This document shows positions 60,685-64,000 of a DNA stretch of 64,000 nucleotides, piece after piece; position 1 is the stretch's first letter, and the number at the start of each line of letters is the position of its first letter. The stretch is taken from contig CAYREY010000006.1 of the NCBI GenBank assembly GCA_964423405.1, positions 39,981 through 103,980 of the forward strand. The letters are read 5' to 3'. The notes beneath the pieces are model-generated. The model ran no database searches and was not told the origin of the DNA. It saw only the letters and a list, made by a program, of their open reading frames with translations. Source of the stretch: Bog-950 sp964423405 (GTDB lineage: Bacteria; Bacteroidota; Bacteroidia; Chitinophagales; LD1). Both the position numbers and the translations under genes were made by a program.

Positions 60685-62820
60685 CTATTTCTCTGCTTTT
60701 TGCGCGTTGTAATCCATACCCAGGTTGGTAAACACAAAGCTCCAGATATCGGTCCACTCATCTATCAGCTTGGTGGTAGGTTTGCCGCCACCGTGGCCGG
60801 CGTTCACATCTATCCGTATCAGGGTGGGGTTGCTGCCTTTCTGCCTCTCCTGTAAGGTGGCTGCAAACTTAAACGAGTGTGCAGGTACTACCCGGTCATC
60901 GTGGTCGCCGGTGGTTATAAGGGTGGCCGGGTAGCTGGCATCTTTCAGGTTATGCAGCGGCGAATACTTTAGCAGGCAGTCGAACTGTTCTTTATTATCG
61001 CTGGTGCCATACTCTTCCGACCAGAAATAGCCAATCGTGAATTTCTGATACCGGAGCATGTCCATTACACCTACTGTAGGTATGGCTACTTTAGCTATAT
61101 CGGGGCGCTGGGCTATTACCGCACCTATCAACAAGCCTCCGTTACTGCGGCCATGTATAGCCAGCTTTTCACGGCTGGTGTATTTCTCGTTTACCAGATA
61201 ATCGGCTGCTGCTATAAAGTCGTCAAACACATTTTGCTTATTGCACTTAATGCCGGCATTGTGCCAGTGCGAACCATACTCACCACCACCACGCATATTG
61301 GCTACAGCGTATATGCCACCGGCCTCTAAAAACAGGGCGCGCTCTATTTTAAAATCGGGTGTTACGCTAATGTTGAACCCACCATACCCATACAGAAAGC
61401 ACGGAGCTGTGCCATCCAGCTTAGTACCCTTTTTATAGGTAATAAACATAGGCACCTTGGTGCCATCTTTACTGGTGTAAAACACCTGTTTGCTTTCGTA
61501 CTGGCTACCATCAAAATCTACACGTGGTTGAAAGAAAACCTCCAGGTTGCCGGTGCTCATGTTGTACTTGTATACAGTGCCCGGTGTTACGTAATTGGTA
61601 AACGAGTAAAAGGCAGTACTGTCATCTTTATCGCCGCCAAAATAGCTGATGCCCACGCCCGGTAAAGCTACTTCGCCTTGCTGTTTGCCATCCATATCGT
61701 ACACTACTACTTTGCTGGTTACATTGTGCAGATAGGTAGCTACTATTTTACCACCACACACACTTACACTCTGCATCAGGTCGGTGGTTTCGGGTAATAT
61801 GGTTTTCCAGTTCTCTCTGGCAGGGTTGGCTACATCTACTTTTATCAGGCGGAAATTTGGCGCGTCGCTGTTGGTGTGTACCAGTACCGAATTATCATCC
61901 AGATATTCTACCAAACCATACTCGTACTTAAAGCTGGTATCCACATCTTTCCATGCTGATCCTGGTGTAAAGTTGCGCAGCTTAAGCGCATTGCCACTGG
62001 TAGATTCAGAAGTGTACAGCGCGCCTATTTTACCATCGTCAGATACATTAAGCCCCGAGGTCCAGTGCGGGTTATTTTTGTCTTCGTACACCCGTTCATC
62101 TTCGCTCTGCTTTTGCCCAAGCTTATGGTAGTATACTTTACTGTATTCGTTCTTGTTACTGTAGGTGTGCCCGTCTTTAGGCGCATCGTATGCTGTGTAG
62201 TAAAAGCCATCGCCTTTCCAACTGGCATCGGTAAACTTTACCCAGTTAATAGTATCGGGCAGCACCTTACCGGTGGCTATATCCATTACCTGTATCTGCG
62301 ACCAATCGCTACCGGCTTTCGATAACTTGTAAGCCATATACTTACCATCGCGGCGTACCGATATAAGCCCCAGCGAGGTAGTGCCCTGTGCATCCAGTGT
62401 GTTAGGGTCAAGCAACACCCGCGGCGTGCCGGTTAACCCTTCCTGCACGTATAGTACACTTTGGTTTTGTACCCCGTTGTTCTTATAAAAAAAGTACAGG
62501 TTGCCGCGCTTCCAGGGTATCGATACCTTTTCAAAGTTCCACATCTCGGTAAGGCGGGTGCGTATCTTACTGCGGTAAGGTATCTGCGACAGATAGCTAT
62601 ATGTTACTTCATTCTGCTGCTTAACCCACTCTGCTGTTTCTTTGCTGTTATCATCTTCCAGCCAGCGGTAAGGGTCGGCTACTTTGGTGCCGAAATACTC
62701 ATCTGTCACATCTGTTTTTTTTGTTTCGGGGTACTTAAGCTTTACAGCTGCCTTCTGGCTGCACGATACCATCACCACCGTTACCAGGGCAACGGCTACT
62801 ACACGTTCGCAATTCTTCAT
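60685..62820 (-). CDS. Prolyl oligopeptidase family (S9A) lipoprotein
   Basis: A 711-residue serine peptidase counted from the ATG at 62820, where a lipoprotein-type signal begins (VVAVALVTVVMVSCSQK, with Cys after VS). The frame is open 21 codons further upstream without signal-like character. A seven-blade propeller domain (residues ~70-420) precedes the hydrolase domain. Catalytic Ser is S559 in HGRSNGGLL, Asp lies in GDHDDRVVPAHS and His is H676 in NAGHGGGKP. It cleaves short peptides after proline in the periplasm. The paired G-rich GTTAACAT motifs lie 126-197 nt upstream of its start, in its own orientation. Confidence 0.93.
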   Translation of the reverse strand: MKNCERVVAVALVTVVMVSCSQKAAVKLKYPETKKTDVTDEYFGTKVADPYRWLEDDNSKETAEWVKQQNEVTYSYLSQIPYRSKIRTRLTEMWNFEKVSIPWKRGNLYFFYKNNGVQNQSVLYVQEGLTGTPRVLLDPNTLDAQGTTSLGLISVRRDGKYMAYKLSKAGSDWSQIQVMDIATGKVLPDTINWVKFTDASWKGDGFYYTAYDAPKDGHTYSNKNEYSKVYYHKLGQKQSEDERVYEDKNNPHWTSGLNVSDDGKIGALYTSESTSGNALKLRNFTPGSAWKDVDTSFKYEYGLVEYLDDNSVLVHTNSDAPNFRLIKVDVANPARENWKTILPETTDLMQSVSVCGGKIVATYLHNVTSKVVVYDMDGKQQGEVALPGVGISYFGGDKDDSTAFYSFTNYVTPGTVYKYNMSTGNLEVFFQPRVDFDGSQYESKQVFYTSKDGTKVPMFITYKKGTKLDGTAPCFLYGYGGFNISVTPDFKIERALFLEAGGIYAVANMRGGGEYGSHWHNAGIKCNKQNVFDDFIAAADYLVNEKYTSREKLAIHGRSNGGLLIGAVIAQRPDIAKVAIPTVGVMDMLRYQKFTIGYFWSEEYGTSDNKEQFDCLLKYSPLHNLKDASYPATLITTGDHDDRVVPAHSFKFAATLQERQKGSNPTLIRIDVNAGHGGGKPTTKLIDEWTDIWSFVFTNLGMDYNAQKAEK

Positions 62821-62945
62821 AGTCTTACTTTGGTGCCCAATGTTAACTAAAAATGTGGTAGCCTTAAACCCCTCTCCGGCCAATTAACCTGCCCTTAACC
62901 TATAGGGGTGGGCACTTCACACCAAACTGCCACACCCCCTTAAAA

Positions 62946-63017
62946 ATGTTAACCCACCCCCTTATTAAATAGCTGGCTATTAGCTTATTGTGAAATTTCG
63001 ATGTTAACCCACCCCCT
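62946..63017 (-). promoter_or_regulatory. Paired G-rich GTTAACAT motif upstream of the S9 peptidase gene
   Basis: ATGTTAACCCACCCCCT occurs at 62946-62962 and again at 63001-63017, exactly 55 nt apart. On the minus strand this reads AGGGGGTGGGTTAACAT twice. The pair matches the one at 53881-53960, including the T-rich stretch and G run that follow. It lies upstream of the S9 gene in the gene's own direction. Confidence 0.6.
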
Positions 63018-63139
63018 ACCACATTATAACAGCCTGTACTATGTTGTTTTTTATTTATGGTTTTAAATATGGTTTTGCTTTTGATGTATAATTTTATGTG
63101 GCTGGCAGCTACCTGCTGTAATTCTTCAATATTATATGA

Positions 63140-63147
63140 TATATTTA
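63140..63147 (+). promoter_or_regulatory. -7-like box (TATATTTA), 4 nt from ATG
   Basis: TATATTTA differs from TAnnTTTG at the last base only and lies four bases before the ATG at 63152, the same spacing as in front of several other genes in the window. Confidence 0.45.
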
Positions 63148-63151
63148 TACT

Positions 63152-63850
63152 ATGAAATATGCCCGATTATATCTGGTAGCAGTCATACTGTATGCCCTTG
63201 GCTTTAGCACCTGCAAAAAAGATACCTGGCCCGAGCCGCATTTTATAATGCAATACACAGCCGCTGGCCATAGCTATAGTAAACAGGTCGACTATAACAC
63301 CAACGCCTCCGCGTACGATATAACACCGGCTGCTTCCGTTGCTTCATATGTTGTTTCATCCGATACTATAATAATGCGCTTTACCAGCTCGTTGACAGAT
63401 GCCGATAATCAGCATGCTATTAATGTTTCTATCACTAAACCGTTTCATCGCAACCAGCTCGATTCAACCGCTACCGGTTACCGCTTAAAGAGTAACGATG
63501 ATTTTTATAACCTGTTTAAAGAAGGTAGCCCGGGTGTTTATACCTACCCCGCTACCAGCAACAATCCTACTATAGATATTGTCATCCGCGATTCGGGCCA
63601 GTATGTATTTGAACCTCCACAGTTTACCCCACCGGTGCCCGCCGCACAGGATACCGAAAACAGCTTTGAAATACTTAACAGCAACACCGATGTGAATTTT
63701 ATTAGTGTAGATGGCCTGCCTACACTGGTACCGCTACGGCTTATTATGGTCACTATCCGCTTTAAGTGCCGCTTGTATAGTATAAACTATGCACACAACG
63801 AGCGTATATTTACCGATGGCACCTATCAGGGGTATTTTGCCGGTTACTAG
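63152..63850 (+). CDS. Lipoprotein of unknown function
   Basis: A 232-residue protein with a lipoprotein signal ending in FSTCKKDTW (the Cys-Lys-Lys-Asp start is typical of Bacteroidota surface lipoproteins). The remainder is beta-rich (HFIMQYTAAGHSYSKQVDY, DTIIMRFTSSLTDADNQHAINVSI, IDIVIRDSGQYVFEPPQFTPP) and ends NERIFTDGTYQGYFAGY. I do not recognise a family. It may be a cell-surface binding or structural protein. No gene follows before the window ends. Confidence 0.8.
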   Translation: MKYARLYLVAVILYALGFSTCKKDTWPEPHFIMQYTAAGHSYSKQVDYNTNASAYDITPAASVASYVVSSDTIIMRFTSSLTDADNQHAINVSITKPFHRNQLDSTATGYRLKSNDDFYNLFKEGSPGVYTYPATSNNPTIDIVIRDSGQYVFEPPQFTPPVPAAQDTENSFEILNSNTDVNFISVDGLPTLVPLRLIMVTIRFKCRLYSINYAHNERIFTDGTYQGYFAGY

Positions 63851-63890
63851 TATTACAGCCAAACAACCTGCATTCAGCCTTTGTTTTTAC

Positions 63891-63992
63891 ATTCGTGGCA
63901 TCCGCATCTCCGCCTTTATCCTGCATTCTTCGTGCAATTCGTGGCAACTGTATTTTGCCTTTTAATTAATGTACTATTCGTGCATTCGTGGC
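63891..63992. repeat. ATTCGTGGC words near the window end
   Basis: ATTCGTGGC occurs three times (63891, 63937 and 63984), twice preceded by TTCGTGC. The arrangement looks like part of a dispersed, imperfect direct repeat. The window ends before its limit can be seen. Confidence 0.5.
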
Positions 63993-64000
63993 TGACCGCA

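Noticed and set aside
1..64000. CRISPR array, prophage or rRNA operon
   Set aside because: No regularly spaced repeats, phage structural genes or rRNA sequences were seen.

Overview
The window looks like a chromosomal piece from a member of the Bacteroidota, most likely near Chitinophagales/Chitinophagaceae. This rests on a C-terminal type IX secretion (T9SS) sorting domain, several promoters of the Bacteroidota form TAnnTTTG, DUF3857 and MORN/YwqK-type secreted proteins, a fused E1 alpha/beta 2-oxoacid dehydrogenase, a ~460-residue SpeA-type arginine decarboxylase and a TonB-linked barrel of the outer-membrane receptor class. The genus cannot be told from the sequence. The piece is a scaffold with six 100-N gaps. 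Three gaps (4211-4310, 9994-10093, 51647-51746) are flanked by exact 55-bp duplications, so they are overlapping contig ends and not missing DNA. The other three (18307-18406, 37186-37285, 42924-43023) hide real sequence inside genes.

Layout. 1-7.9 kb: housekeeping genes (23S rRNA 2'-O-methyltransferase end, ABM monooxygenase, T9SS-exported M1 peptidase, 3-hydroxyacyl-CoA dehydrogenase, argS, arginine decarboxylase). 7.9-16.2 kb: a minus-strand glycan cluster with a GT39-like transferase, two methyltransferases, an epimerase fused to a DPM1/ArnC-type glycosyltransferase, and a transketolase split into two genes. Two small elements, each carrying a 23S-intervening-sequence-type four-helix-bundle ORF between imperfect inverted repeats, sit exactly in the gene junctions of this cluster. 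16.3-21.6 kb: YfcE-like phosphodiesterase, then a urea-transporter/M23-peptidase fusion with TPR/barrel, TPR and SUMF1-type genes. 21.6-26.8 kb: SCO, DUF420, a small CSMC protein, a PH-domain protein, fused E1 and a VOC protein. 26.9-28.8 kb: an AT-rich two-gene ABC-ATPase plus TOPRIM-like module that resembles phage defence. 29.1-31.2 kb: an aminotransferase and thymidylate synthase.

31.2-39.3 kb: a four-gene operon of exported proteins (TPR+MORN giant, active DUF3857/transglutaminase, its catalytically dead paralogue, TPR). 39.5-43.1 kb: tRNA-Leu(TAG), then tig, clpP and clpX (clpX is cut by a gap). 43.1-53.7 kb: a repeat-rich spacer, TPR protein, secreted protein, M1 peptidase, TonB-type receptor, small membrane protein, VOC protein and a small conserved protein. 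54.2-58.6 kb: rpoC, standing without rpoB beside it. 58.7-64 kb: HipA-like kinase plus DUF3037, a 2-Cys peroxiredoxin, an S9 prolyl oligopeptidase lipoprotein and a lipoprotein.

The most unusual signals are: (a) the two inverted-repeat elements with four-helix-bundle ORFs wedged between co-transcribed genes; (b) a pair of 17-nt motifs AGGGGGTGGGTTAACAT, exactly 55 nt apart, upstream of both rpoC and the S9 peptidase gene in the same orientation relative to each gene; (c) a recurring TAnnTTTG-N4/5-ATG arrangement that predicts nearly leaderless mRNAs; (d) the ATPase/TOPRIM-like pair; and (e) rpoC separated from rpoB.
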